Source: JAOUEA01 sp963810915
GTDB taxonomy: Bacteria > Actinomycetota > UBA4738 > HRBIN12
Reading direction: 5' to 3'
Assembly: GCA_963810915.1 (NCBI GenBank)
Contig: CAWEPH010000005.1
Coordinates: 248,001 to 312,000, forward strand
DNA length: 64,000 bases
Positions 34,919-44,920 of the stretch are shown one piece after another. A model generated the notes under the pieces. It had not been told where the DNA came from and ran no database searches. It saw nothing but the letters and a program-made list of their open reading frames with translations. Position 1 is the stretch's first letter. Each line of letters opens with the position of its first letter. A program made the position numbers and the translations under genes.

Positions 34919-37177
34919 ATGTCCGGCGTGCTTGCCCAGGAGGGTGGACCGCTCCAGGTCGTCTTCAAGTCGTCCGATACCACCGCGCTCTGGGTGATCC
35001 TCGGCATCTCCCTCATGGCGCTCGTCTTCGCGTACTACCTGGTGCGCGAGGTGCTCGCCGCACCCGAGGGCACGGACAAGATGAAGGAGATCGCGAAGGC
35101 GATCCAGGAGGGTGCCTCCGCCTACCTATCACGGCAGTTCCGGACCCTAGCCGTGTTCGTGGTCATCATCGGCGTGGCGTTGTTCTTCATCCTCCCCGTC
35201 TCCAAGGACGCGGTGCACTCGGCGTTCTCGATCCGGCTCGGACGGTCCATCGCGTTCATCCTGGGCGCCAGCTTCTCGGCCATCACCGGGTACGTGGGCA
35301 TGTGGCTCGCCGTGCGCGCCAACGTCCGCACCGCGAACGCCGCACGCGAGTCGGGGCTGCGCCAGGCCGTGAAGCTCGCCTTCCGCGCGGGCGGCGTGGC
35401 CGGGATGTTCACGGTGGGGCTGGGACTCTTCGGCGCCACCGCGATCCTCATCATCTACAAGCAGGACGCCACGAGCGTGCTGGTGGGCTTCGGGTTCGGC
35501 GGCGCACTCCTCGCGATGTTCATGCGGGTGGGCGGCGGCATCTTCACCAAGGCCGCCGACGTGGGCGCCGACCTGGTGGGCAAGGTCGAGCAGGGCATCC
35601 CGGAGGACGACGCGCGGAATCCCGCCACGATCGCGGACAACGTCGGCGACAACGTCGGCGACTGTGCGGGCATGGCGGCCGACCTGTTCGAATCCGCCGA
35701 GGTGACCCTGATCGCCTCCCTGATCCTGGGCGCGGCCGCCTACGCCGGCTCGCCCAAGGGCGCGATCATCGGCGTGATGTTCCCGTTGTTCATCCGCGCC
35801 GTGGGCGTCGTGACCTCCATGATCGGCATCATGGCTGTCACGCCCCGCACGGAGACCGAGTCGGGCATGAAGGCGATCAACCGGGGCTTCTTCGTCTCCG
35901 CGCTGATCTCGGCGGCGGCCGCGTTCGTGATCGCGAACCTCTACATGGACAGCTACAAGCCGGCGATCGCGGTCTCGATCGGACTGGTCCTGGCGGCGGT
36001 GATCCAGGTGCTGACGCAGTACTTCACCGACACGAAGTTCAGGCCGGTGCAGGAGATCGCGGAAGCCACCGTCACGGGACCTGCCACGACGATCCTGTCG
36101 GGCATCGCGACGGGCCTCGAGTCCACGGTGTACTCGGCGTGGATCCTGGCGGGCGCCATCGTGGCGGCCTACTACCTCGGCGGCACGACGGCCGAACGCC
36201 TGTACTTCATCTCGCTGACCGGCATGGGCATGCTCACCACCGTGGGCGTCGTCGTGTCGATGGACACCTACGGGCCCATCTCGGACAACGCGCAAGGCAT
36301 CGCCGAGATGTCCGGGGAGTTCGAGGGCCGGCCGGCCGAGATCCTCGGAGGCCTGGACGCGGTGGGCAACTCCACCAAGGCCATCACGAAGGGCATGGCG
36401 ATCGCCACGGCGGTCCTGGCGGCCACATCGCTGTTCGGGTCGTTCGAGGAGGCGCTGCGCCTCGCGGGCTTCGACTTCCTGGGGATCCGCGTGGACCGGC
36501 CCGACGTCCTGGTCGGCCTGCTCATCGGTGGGTCGGTGCCGTTCCTGTTCTCCTCGCTCGCCGTGCGCGCGGTGGGGCGCGCGGCCGCGCAGGTGGTGGT
36601 GGAGGTGCGGAACCAGTTCCGCCTCCACCCCGGGATCATGACCTACGAGGAGAAGCCCGACTACGGAGCTGTGGTCGACATCTGCACGAAGACGTCGCTG
36701 CGCGAGCTCACGACCCCGGGGTTGCTGGCGATCCTGTCGCCCATCTTCGCCGGGTTCTTCCTGAAGGGAGAGGCGCTCGGCGGGTTCCTTGCGGGGGCCA
36801 TCCTCACCGGGCAGCTGCTGGCCGTGATGCTGTCCAACGCCGGCGGCGCGTGGGACAACGCCAAGAAGTTCATCGAAGAGGGCAACTACGGCGGCAAGGG
36901 ATCGGAGAGTCACAAGGCCGCCGTCATCGGCGACACGGTCGGCGACCCGTTCAAGGACACGGCCGGCCCCGCGCTCAACCCGCTCATCAAGGTCATGAAC
37001 CTGGTGGCGCTGCTCATCGCACCACTGGTGGTGACCCACGCCGACGACACCGCGCTGCGCGTCACGATCGTGATCGTGACGGCCGCGGTCCTGGCCGGCG
37101 CGATCTACGTCTCCAAGTCTCGCAAGTCCGAGCTCGGCGAGGAGATCAAGCGGGCCAACGTGAAGACGTCGTCGTAG
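34919..37177 (+). CDS. hppA: Membrane H+-translocating pyrophosphatase, K+-insensitive type
   Basis: 752 residues, about 16 membrane helices, normal family length. PPi site: KAADVGADLVGKVEQGIPEDDARNP and IADNVGDNVGDCAGMAADL; C-terminal DTVGDPFKDTAGPALNPLIKVMN. The K+-dependence position reads GNSTKA (Lys), which in this family marks K+-independent proton pumps. It hydrolyses pyrophosphate and pumps H+ outward. ATG 34919 has AGGAGG upstream. The frame is intact over 2.2 kb, unlike the kdp genes nearby. Confidence 0.95.
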   Translation: MSGVLAQEGGPLQVVFKSSDTTALWVILGISLMALVFAYYLVREVLAAPEGTDKMKEIAKAIQEGASAYLSRQFRTLAVFVVIIGVALFFILPVSKDAVHSAFSIRLGRSIAFILGASFSAITGYVGMWLAVRANVRTANAARESGLRQAVKLAFRAGGVAGMFTVGLGLFGATAILIIYKQDATSVLVGFGFGGALLAMFMRVGGGIFTKAADVGADLVGKVEQGIPEDDARNPATIADNVGDNVGDCAGMAADLFESAEVTLIASLILGAAAYAGSPKGAIIGVMFPLFIRAVGVVTSMIGIMAVTPRTETESGMKAINRGFFVSALISAAAAFVIANLYMDSYKPAIAVSIGLVLAAVIQVLTQYFTDTKFRPVQEIAEATVTGPATTILSGIATGLESTVYSAWILAGAIVAAYYLGGTTAERLYFISLTGMGMLTTVGVVVSMDTYGPISDNAQGIAEMSGEFEGRPAEILGGLDAVGNSTKAITKGMAIATAVLAATSLFGSFEEALRLAGFDFLGIRVDRPDVLVGLLIGGSVPFLFSSLAVRAVGRAAAQVVVEVRNQFRLHPGIMTYEEKPDYGAVVDICTKTSLRELTTPGLLAILSPIFAGFFLKGEALGGFLAGAILTGQLLAVMLSNAGGAWDNAKKFIEEGNYGGKGSESHKAAVIGDTVGDPFKDTAGPALNPLIKVMNLVALLIAPLVVTHADDTALRVTIVIVTAAVLAGAIYVSKSRKSELGEEIKRANVKTSS

Positions 37178-37197
37178 ACAGCGGCTGGACCCGCGAT

Positions 37198-37557
37198 ATG
37201 GGCGCGCTTCGTCGCTTCCTGGCTCGGGTCGCCGACCGCGACGAAGCGCGCCTGCAGGACGCCACGCTGACGTGGGCCTCGTCGGTGCAGGGGACGCAGC
37301 GCATCGCGGACGCGCCGTCGCGGCAACGGGTGCGCCTGGCGGGGATGGTCCGGCGGATCAGCGTGCTCCCGATCGAGGGCACACGATCGCTCGAGGCGAC
37401 GATCACCGACGGCACGGGCGAGGTGAACGTCGTGTTCATGGGGCGACAGAACATCGAGGGCATGTCGCTCGGCACGCGCGTCGTCGTCGAGGGTGTGATC
37501 GGGGAGCAGCGCCAAGGCCGGCGCATCGTGAATCCGAAGTTCGAATTCATCAGCTAG
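37198..37557 (+). CDS. OB-fold nucleic-acid-binding protein
   Basis: 119 residues. RVRLAGMVRRISVLPIEGTRSLEATITDGTGEVNVVFMGRQNIEGMSLGTRVVVEGVIG is a clear OB fold as in tRNA anticodon/RecG wedge domains; actinobacteria often carry such short proteins. The N-terminal 35 residues form a helix. It starts 20 bases after hppA and may share its transcript. Its TAG is shared with the convergent gene's TAG as CTAG. Confidence 0.8.
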   Translation: MGALRRFLARVADRDEARLQDATLTWASSVQGTQRIADAPSRQRVRLAGMVRRISVLPIEGTRSLEATITDGTGEVNVVFMGRQNIEGMSLGTRVVVEGVIGEQRQGRRIVNPKFEFIS

Positions 37558-38370
37558 GCGGAGACGACGCCGATCGCGACGGCGGAGCTTATGGCAGCGA
37601 CGCGAGAGCAGAACAGCGTCGATCTGGCTTCACGATGTCGTCGAGTTCGGCATCCACGACCGGGCTCGGTGGGAGTGCCAGGCCGCAGTACCCAGCGGTA
37701 TCCCACGCCGGGCTCGGTCAGGATGATCGTCGGGTGTGCTGGATCCTCTTCGATCTTCTTGCGCAACTGACTGACGAACACGCGGAGCACGTCGACGTCG
37801 TCTGCGTATCCCTCGCCCCACACGTGCTCGAGCAGCCAGCTATGGGTGAGCAACTTGCCGGGATGACCCGCGAACGCCTCGAGCAGCGACCACTCCGTCC
37901 TCGTGAGACGCACGTCGTCTCCGCCTCGAGATATCCGTCGTTGGGCCAGATCGATCTCCAGATCGTGGGCGAAGAACTTGGATAGCGGTGTCGTTCCCGG
38001 GGACCTCGCTCCGACGCAGGAGCGCTCGTACCCGGGCGAGGAACTCGTCGATCCCGAACGGCTTCGTGAGGTAGTCGTCGGCGCCGAGGTCAAGTGCCTC
38101 GACCTTGTCGACTTCGTCCTCACGCACGGAGAGGACGAGGATGGGCGCGGAGGTCCATGTTCGCAGCCCGCGACACACGTCGAAGCCATCGATCCCTGGG
38201 AGGTTCAGATCCAAGACCACCACGTCGGGCTGGAAGGCTGACGCGATCGCGAGGCCCTCTTCACCGTCCACCGCGACCTCGACCTCGTACCCGCGTGCGA
38301 CGAGAGCCCGGAACAGCGCCTGCCGGATCTGCGCCTCGTCGTCGACGACGAGGATCCGTTCCTTCTTCAG
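37554..38370 (-). CDS. kdpE: KdpE-like OmpR-family response regulator, frame broken near 37990
   Basis: Receiver from 38370: RILVVDDEAQIRQALFRAL, phospho-Asp in VVVLDLNLPGIDGFDV, LSVREDEVDKVEALDLGADDYLTKPFG. After a +1 base near 37990 the winged helix follows in another frame: RRISRGGDDVRLTRTEWSLLEAFAGHPGKLLTHSWLLEHVWG and TEPGVGYRWVL. The frame then runs on to 37554; a second +1 near 37655 would instead end it at 37589 after an acidic tail. The only start is CTG overlapping the kinase stop (CTGA), where ATGA would be expected. Confidence 0.8.
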
Positions 38371-39783
38371 TTGCGAGCACCTCGGTCGGCCACTGGAAGC
38401 GTGAAGGATAGCGTAGCGCCACCGCCGAGCGTGTCTTCGATCCAGATCTCGCCGCCGAGCAGGTCGACGAAGCCCTTGCAGATCGCGAGGCCGAGACCTG
38501 GACCCAAGCGCGGGTTGCGATCGTCCATCCGGTAGAACGGGTAGAAGAGCTGCTCGCGCGCCGCGACCGGTACGCCGACCCCATGATCGATCACTCGCAC
38601 CACGACGTTGCCGTCCATCAGGCGCGCGTCCACCTCCACCGATGCGGCCCCGTTCGCTGAGGCGTTGGCCGCGTTCTCCAAGAGGTTGCTCAGTACACGA
38701 TCGAGGAACACCGGATCTGCCCGTACCCAGCCGGCGTCGGCGGAGACCCGGACGGAGATCGCCACGTCGGGTCGCTGCCGACGGCTCCGAACCGCTGTGC
38801 CCTCGATCGCCTGGGATAGATCGATGGCGCGCGGACGCGCCTGTCAGCACGCCCGACTCGATCCTCGACATGTCCAGCAGGTTGCCGATCAGCGCGTTCA
38901 GCCTGTCCGTCTCGGAGTCGATCGCCCGCAGAGCCTCGCGGCGGTCGTCGGGACTGGTTCCGGGAGCCTCGTCCAGGAGGTCCGTCACCGACGCCTTGAT
39001 CGCGGCGAGAGGGCTCCGGAGATCATGCGAAACGGCGGCGAGCAGGGACCTGCGCACGCCCTCGGTCTGACGGTAGACCTCGGCTTGAGTGGCGGAGCGT
39101 AGGAGACGATCACGCTCCAGCACCAGCGCGAGCTGGTCGCAGAACGCGCGCAGCACCCGGCTCTCGGCGGGCGTGAGGGGCGGTCGGTCGCCCTTCAACA
39201 CGACGAGGCCCAACATCCGCCCGCCCACCGAGAGGGGGAGTCGTTCCGGGGCGGGATCGGGCGACCGCGGATCCCATGTTGCGGGAAGGGAGCGGGCCGG
39301 CATCCCCACGGTCACCTGCTCCACCAGACCTCTGGTCTCCTCCGTCTGCTCCACGTACAGGGCGACCGCCGTGTATCCGAACGCGTCCTTGACGGTCGTG
39401 AGCGCGGCCTCGTACGTCTCGGGCCCCGGAAGGCGCGTTGTGAGTTCGCGGCCCAACTCCTGGATCGCGTGCAGTTCCGCTCCACGCATCTCCGCCGTGT
39501 ACGCGCGTTCGGTGGCGCGAGCCAGGAGCTCGGAGATCAGTACCGACAAGCCGAGGAACACGAACAGCACGACGACATGCTCGGGGCGGGCGATCGTGAG
39601 GGTCCCGTACGGGGGGATGAAGAAGTAGTTGAACGCGATGAAGCTCACCACGGATGCGGCGATGCCCGGGGCGAGACCCCCGACGGCCGCGGCGACCACC
39701 ACCACCGCGAGGAAGGCGAAGGCTTCGGATAGCGGCGTGATGTCGTCTCGGAACACCAGGAGGATCAACGTCATCGCCGCCAC
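38367..39783 (-). CDS. KdpD-type histidine kinase without the N-terminal KdpD domain, frame broken near 38840
   Basis: Corrected length about 471 residues. DUF4118 membrane part first (helices around ITPLSEAFAFLAVVVVAAAVGGLAPG, FIAFNYFFIPPYGTLTI), GAF-like region, HisKA with SLLAAVSHDLRSPLAAIKASV, then HATPase (LSNLLENAANAS, VIDHGVGV, LGPGLGLAICKGF). The break is in ggcgcgtccgcgcgcc; removing one base gives LTGRPRAIDLSQAIEG. The Walker-type KdpD domain and USP domain of normal KdpD are absent here but occur as a separate gene at 44921-46096. GTG start at 39783; the true N-terminus may be longer. Confidence 0.82.
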
Positions 39784-39967
39784 GCCGGCGAAGGCGATGA
39801 CGAACCCGGCCGACGCGCAGGTGCGGCTTGCGACGTCGTCAGTCGTGCGAGGGCGGGGATCCCGTGGCTGCGGGGGCCGGACGGGTCCCGCGAAGCGGCA
39901 CGCTCGTCCATCCGCAGAGGATAACGCCGAGGATCCACCTACGGTCTGCCCGAGCCGGGACCCTTAG

Positions 39968-40013
39968 GGAACCCATAGGGACCAGACATGGACCCTCATG
40001 GGTTCCTTATACG
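39968..40013 (+). promoter_or_regulatory. kdp promoter region with inverted repeat, candidate KdpE site
   Basis: GGAACCCAT (39968-39976) and ATGGGTTCC (39998-40006) are perfect inverted copies 21 bases apart; outward the similarity continues as GGAACCCAT-AGGG against GGAACCCATGAGGG. A weak promoter overlaps: CAGACA (39983-39988) and TATACG (40008-40013). Located between the divergent kinase and kdp operons. Confidence 0.5.
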
Positions 40014-40031
40014 TCGGGCCTAGCATGGCGC

Positions 40032-40118
40032 ATGGGAATCGATCTGGTGATGGTGGTTCTGATGGTCGGGTTCTTCGCGCTCGCGGCAGCGTTCGCCCTC
40101 TGGTTGGAGAAGCTATGA
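40032..40118 (+). CDS. 28-residue single-helix membrane peptide upstream of kdpF
   Basis: Sequence is one hydrophobic helix with a charged end (MGIDLVMVVLMVGFF..., WLEKL). Its stop overlaps the ATG of kdpF (ATGA), so it is the first gene of the operon and translationally coupled. Too short for family assignment; its position suggests an extra KdpF-like stabilising subunit. Confidence 0.55.
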   Translation: MGIDLVMVVLMVGFFALAAAFALWLEKL

Positions 40119-40204
40119 GTCTCGCCGACATCCTCGAGTTGATCGTCGCGGTCGCGCTCTTGGTGTACCTCACCATCGCGCTGGTCCGTCCGGAGTGGTT
40201 CTGA
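40115..40204 (+). CDS. kdpF: KdpF, small subunit of the K+-transporting ATPase
   Basis: 29 residues: SLADILELIVAVALLVYLTIALVRPEWF, one membrane helix with the usual (A)LVxPE-(K/W)F end of KdpF. It stabilises the KdpABC complex. Immediately precedes kdpA, whose start is one base after the kdpF stop. Confidence 0.85.
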   Translation: MSLADILELIVAVALLVYLTIALVRPEWF

Positions 40205-40205
40205 C

Positions 40206-41875
40206 ATGGTGACGCTGATCGTCTACCTCGTCGTTCTCACCCTCCTCGTCCCGCCAGTGGGCGCCTACATGTACCGCGTCTACACGTCCGAGCGTACGGG
40301 ACGGATCGAAGGGCTCATCTATCGACTGATCCGCGTGGACCCGACGGTCGAGCAGACCTGGCGCCGGTACGCCACATGCGTGCTCTGGTTCAGCGGGATC
40401 GGCGTGGTGCTCGCATACGTGCTTGATGCGGACCCAGGCGCACCTCCCGCTGGATCCGGTGGGGATCCCCGACGTGAACCAGTACGTCTCGTTCAACACG
40501 GCCACGAGCTTCGTCACCAACACGAACTGGCAGGCGTACGGCGGCGAGACCACCATGAGCTACCTCACGCAGATGCTCGTGATGACGTTCCAGAACTTCA
40601 TCTCGGCCGCCGTCGGGATGGCCGTCCTCGTCGCGCTGATCCGCGGATTCATCCGTTCGCGCACGGATGTACTCGGCAACTTCTGGCAGGACACGGTCCG
40701 TGGCACGTCGTCTACATCCTGCTGCCCTTCGCGGCGATCCTCGCGATCCTGCTGATCACGCAGGGGGTGGTCCAGACGTTCTCGAACTCCGCCGTCGTCA
40801 GCGGGATCCAGGGGTTCGATCAGACGATCGCGCGCGGACCTGTCGCGTCGCAGATCGCGATCAAGCAGCTGGGCACGAACGGCGGCGGGTTCTTCAACGT
40901 GAACTCGGCGCATCCGTTCGAAGGCGGGAGCGCGTTCGGGAACATGCTCGAGCTGCTGGCGATCCTGATGATCCCCGCGGCCCTCACCTTCACGTTCGGC
41001 AAGATGGTCGGGAAGGTCCGCGAGGGCTGGGCGCTCTACGCGGCCATGGTGGTCCTGTTCATCGCGGCCTCTGGCTGACCGTGCCCCAGGAGCACACGGC
41101 GACGCAGGCCATGCGGGACGCGGGGATCGCCGCGTCGGCCCCCAACATGGAGGGCAAGGAGTTGCGGTACGGGCCCGATCAGTCGGCGTTGTGGGCAACC
41201 GCGACGACCGACGCGTCGAACGGCAGCGTCAACTCGATGCACGACTCCTACAAGCCTTACGGGATGATCGCGCCGATCTTCAACATGGCGATCGGCGAGG
41301 TCATCTTCGGCGGCGTCGGGAGCGGCCTCTACGGCATGATCTTCTACGTCATCATCGCGGTCTTCATCGGCGGACTCATGGTCGGGCGGACGCCCGAGTA
41401 CCTGCGGAAGAAGATCGGTGCGCGGGAGGTGAAGCTCGCGGCCATCGGCGTCCTGGTGCCGTTCGTCGCCATCCTCGCCCTCACGGCGTACGCGGTCGTC
41501 ACGCCTGCCGGGACGGACCCGCGTTTGAACATGGGACCCCATGGGTTCAGCGAGATCCTCTATGCCTTCGTGTCCCAGGGGAACAACAACGGCTCGGCGT
41601 TCGCCGGCCTCACGGCGAGCGGCCCGTTCTACACGATCGCAGGCGGACTCTTGATGCTCGTCGTGCGCTTCGTCCCGATCCTGGCCGCCCTGGCGCTGGC
41701 CGGATCCCTCTCGAAGGAAGGGACGGTGCCGGTGACCTCTGGAACGCTCCCGACCGACAAGCCGCTCTTCGTGGGCCTGCTCGACGGGGTCATCGTGATC
41801 ATCGGGGCACTGACCTTCTTCCCGGCGCTGGCGCTCGGCGCCATCGTCGAGGGACTCTCAAAGCGACTGTGGTGA
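40206..41875 (+). pseudogene. kdpA: KdpA, K+-translocating subunit; frame broken three times
   Basis: With one base removed near 40427 and one restored near 40700 and 41073, the product is 556 residues, the normal KdpA length. The K+ selectivity-filter regions are all present: TNTNWQAYGGE, GTNGGGFFN, IFGGVGSGLYGM and VSQGNNNGSAFAGL. KdpA selects and passes K+ while KdpB hydrolyses ATP. The first break is gtgcttgatg (expected GTG CTG ATG), the third gcggcctc (GGG shortened to GG). No in-frame stop or lost filter residue, so sequence error is likelier than decay; typed pseudogene because the frame as given is not translatable. Confidence 0.88.
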
Positions 41876-41888
41876 TGATGAGGTGAGC

Positions 41889-43969
41889 ATGCAGACGACG
41901 ACACCTTCCGCACACGAACCCGAGGATGGGCAGATGCATGGGGCGGTGCGAGCCCAGACCGCTATTCGATCCGCCCATCGTGAAGCGGGCGCTGGTGGAT
42001 AGCTTCCTCAAGCTGAACCCGCGCACCCTGATGAAGAATCCGGTCATCTTCGTGGTCGAGGTCGTCTCGGTCATGGTGACCATCCGCATCTTCGTGGACG
42101 TCGCCAGCAGCGGACCGATCGCGTTCGACACCGCGATCGCGATCGGATTGTGGTTCACGGTGCTGTTCGCGAACTTCGCGGAAGCGATGGCGGAAGGACG
42201 AGGCAAGGCTCAGGCCGACGCGCTCAGGAAGACGCGAGCCGACCTCGTCGCTCGTCGTCTGGACGCGGACGGGAACGAGGAGACGATCCCGGCCACCCAG
42301 CTGCGCGCCGGCGACGTCGTGATGGTGAACGCGGGCGAGTTGATCCCGGGAGACGGCGATATCGAGGAGGGTATCGCCTCCGTCGACGAGTCGGCCATCA
42401 CGGGTGAGTCGGCGCCGGTCATCCGCGAGTCCGGTGGCGATCGCTCGGCGGTCACGGCCGGCACGAAGGTGTTGTCGGACTGGATCAAGGTGCGGATCAC
42501 GGCCGGGCCGGGTGAGTCGTTCCTGGATCGGATGATCTTCCTCGTGGAGGGCGCCGAGCGCCAGAAGACGCCCGAACGAGATCGCGCTCTCGATCCTGCT
42601 CGCGAAGTTCACGATCATCTTCCTGATCGTCTGCGTCGCCTTGCAGCCCTTCGCGATCTACGCGGGGAGCCGGCTCACGGACGCGGTCCTGATCGCGCTG
42701 TTCGTCTGTCTGATCCCCACCACGATCGGCGGCCTCCTGTCGGCGATCGGTATCGCGGGGATGGACCGGCTCGTGCAGCACAACGTGCTCGCGATGAGCG
42801 GCCGCGCGGTCGAGGCCGCCGGCGACGTCTCGACGCTGCTGCTGGACAAGACCGGCACGATCACGCTCGGGAACCGGCAGGCCGTCGCCTTCCACGCGGC
42901 TCCCGGCGTAGACGAGGAGCACCTGGCGGAGGTCGCGCAGTTCGCGTCGCTGGCCGACGAGACGCCCGAGGGGCGTTCGATCGTCGTCCTGGCGAAGGAG
43001 CGCTACGGCATCCGGGAGCGGGAGTTGGTCGAGACGCATGCGCACTTCGTGCCCGTTCACCGCCCAGACGCGTATGAGCGGTGTCGACCTGGACGGGACC
43101 GAGATCCGCAAGGGCGCGGTGGACGCGATCGTCGGGTGGTCGGGCCACGACATGGCCACCAGAGATGGACGCGGATGTCGAGCGGATCGCCCGCGCCGGC
43201 GGGAACCCCGCTCGCGGTCGCGAAGGACCACCAACTCCTCGGCGTCATCGAGCTGAAGGACATCATCAAGGAGGGGCTCGTCGAGCGGTTCGCGCAGCTC
43301 CGCAAGATGGGGATCCGCACGGTGATGATCACGGGCGACAACCCGCTCACCGCGGCCTCGATCGCGGAGGAGTCCGGTGTCGACGACTTCCTCGCCGAGG
43401 CGACCCCGGAGACCAAGATGGCGCTCATCAAGCGTGAGCAGGAGGGCGGCGTTCTGGTCGCGATGACCGGCGATGGCACGAACGACGCGCCCGCCCTCGC
43501 GCAGGCCGACGTCGGCGTCGCCATGAACACGGGCACCACGGCGGCCAAGGAGGCCGGCAACATGGTCGACCTCGACTCGAACCCGACGAAGCTGATGGAG
43601 ATCGTCGAGATCGGCAAGCAGCTCCTGATCACCCGGGGGTCCCTCACGACGTTCTCGATCGCGAACGACGTGGCGAAGTACTTCGCGATCATCCCCGCGA
43701 TGTTCGTCACGACGTTCCCCGTGCTGGACAGGCTCAACGTCATGAACCTCTCGACGCCCCAGTCTGCGATCCTCTCGGCGGTCATCTTCAACGCCCTGAT
43801 CATCGTCCTGCTGGTCCCGCTCGCCCTCCGTGGCGTGAAGTACCGCCCCGTGGGCGCGGTCGGGCTCCTCCGGCGCAACCTGCTGATCTACGGGCTGGGC
43901 GGGATCATCGCTCCGTTCATCGGTATCAAGCTCATCGACATGTTCCTCACGGCGGTGAAGTTCACATGA
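41889..43969 (+). pseudogene. kdpB: KdpB, P-type ATPase subunit; frame broken five times
   Basis: Five +1 insertions (near 41945, 42567, 43058, 43165, 43203); removing them gives 691 residues, normal for KdpB. Motifs intact: ITGESAPV (actuator TGES), LLLDKTGTITLG (phosphorylated Asp), MITGDNPLTA, TPETKMALI, MTGDGTNDAPALAQADVGVAMN, and the C-terminal helices. Corrected joins read HGRCEPRPLFDPP, QKTPNEIALSILL, VPFTAQTRMSG, MAPEMDADVE and AGGTPLAVAKD. The ATG at 41889 follows kdpA by 13 bases. Confidence 0.88.
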
Positions 43970-44548
43970 TGAAGACCGCGCTCAGAGCCACCCTCGCTGT
44001 GGTCGTCCTGCTGGTCCTGACCGGCGTCGTCTATCCGGTCGTGGTCACCGGCGTCGCACAGCTCGCACTGAAGGGCAAGGCCAACGGTTCCCTGGTGGAA
44101 GTCAACGGGCAAGGCCGTCGGCAGCTCCTTGATCGGCCAGCAGTGGAAAGGCGACCAGTGGTTCTACGGCCGCCCGTCCGCGGTCGAATACGATGCCTCG
44201 ACCTCGTCGGGGACGAACCTCGGCCCCAACTCGGCTGACCTTTCCGAGTCGCTCAAGGAACAGGCCGCCGCGATCCTGAAGCTGGAGGGTCGGTACAACC
44301 CCGGGCTCACCGTTGCGACGATCCCGGCCGATCTCCTCACCAGCTCGGGGAGCGGACTGGACCCCGACATCAGCGAGGCGGCCGCACTGCTTCAGGTGCC
44401 GAGGATCGCGGCCATCCGAGGCGTCAGCGAGGACGCCGTCCGACAGCTGGTCGAGGACAACCTCCAGGGCCGCGATCTCGGGTTCCTCGGCCAGCCGCAT
44501 GTGAACGTCTTGGACCTCAACCTCGCCTTGGAGCAACTCGGCCAGTGA
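43966..44548 (+). CDS. kdpC: KdpC, frame broken near 44107
   Basis: Corrected length 193 residues. Single membrane helix (ATLAVVVLLVLTGVVYPVVVTGVAQ), then LIGQQWKGDQWFYGRPSA, SGTNLGPNSADL, DPDISEAAALLQVPRIA and LGQPHVNVLDLNLALEQL, all KdpC hallmarks. The break is aacgggcaagg; dropping one G gives VNGKAVGSSLIGQ. KdpC assists ATP binding of the complex. Starts four bases before the kdpB stop (ATGA). Confidence 0.9.
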
Positions 44549-44877
44549 TCGAGGTGGACTCGCGGACCCGCGTGGTCGTCGTGCTCGGTCGAGGTCGTCT
44601 GGACATGGATGCCGCCGGTTGTGTCGAAGACGCGGCGGATCAGAGGGTCGCTGTGCTGGTGCTCGCCGTCGGCTACTCCATCACGGATCCTCAACGACGG
44701 TTCGTCGCCCAGGCGCTCGAGCGGGCTCTCGAGCTGAACGTCCGCCTCGATGCGGAGATGATCGCCCGCGCGTCGGCCCTCTCTCGATACGTGAGGCCGG
44801 AGGACGACGTGATGATCGTGGCGGCCGGGCGCGAAGAGCGCCGGATCGGTTCGGTGCTTGCCCACCATCCCTCTTGA
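44545..44877 (+). CDS. Unknown 110-residue protein at the end of the kdp operon
   Basis: GTG start overlapping the kdpC stop (GTGA), so it is coupled to kdpC. Soluble alpha/beta protein: VVVVLGRGRLDMDAAG, AVLVLAVGYSITDPQ, a long Arg/Glu-rich helix, RPEDDVMIVAAGREERRIGSVLAHH. The strand-helix alternation and the ending resemble a reduced USP/Rossmann unit, without a clear ATP loop. No known Kdp component matches. Confidence 0.6.
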   Translation: MIEVDSRTRVVVVLGRGRLDMDAAGCVEDAADQRVAVLVLAVGYSITDPQRRFVAQALERALELNVRLDAEMIARASALSRYVRPEDDVMIVAAGREERRIGSVLAHHPS

Positions 44878-44920
44878 CGTGGGCGAGCGCATCGAGCGCG
44901 CGAGCCCCCCGGCCGCCGCG

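Noticed and set aside
35147..37039. 630-codon antisense frame across hppA
   Set aside because: Shadow of the pyrophosphatase; low-complexity His/Arg/Asp sequence.
34837..37557. Very long open frame overlapping hppA on the same strand
   Set aside because: Arg/Gly/His-rich translation without any domain; only its last 119 codons (from 37198) are a real OB-fold gene.
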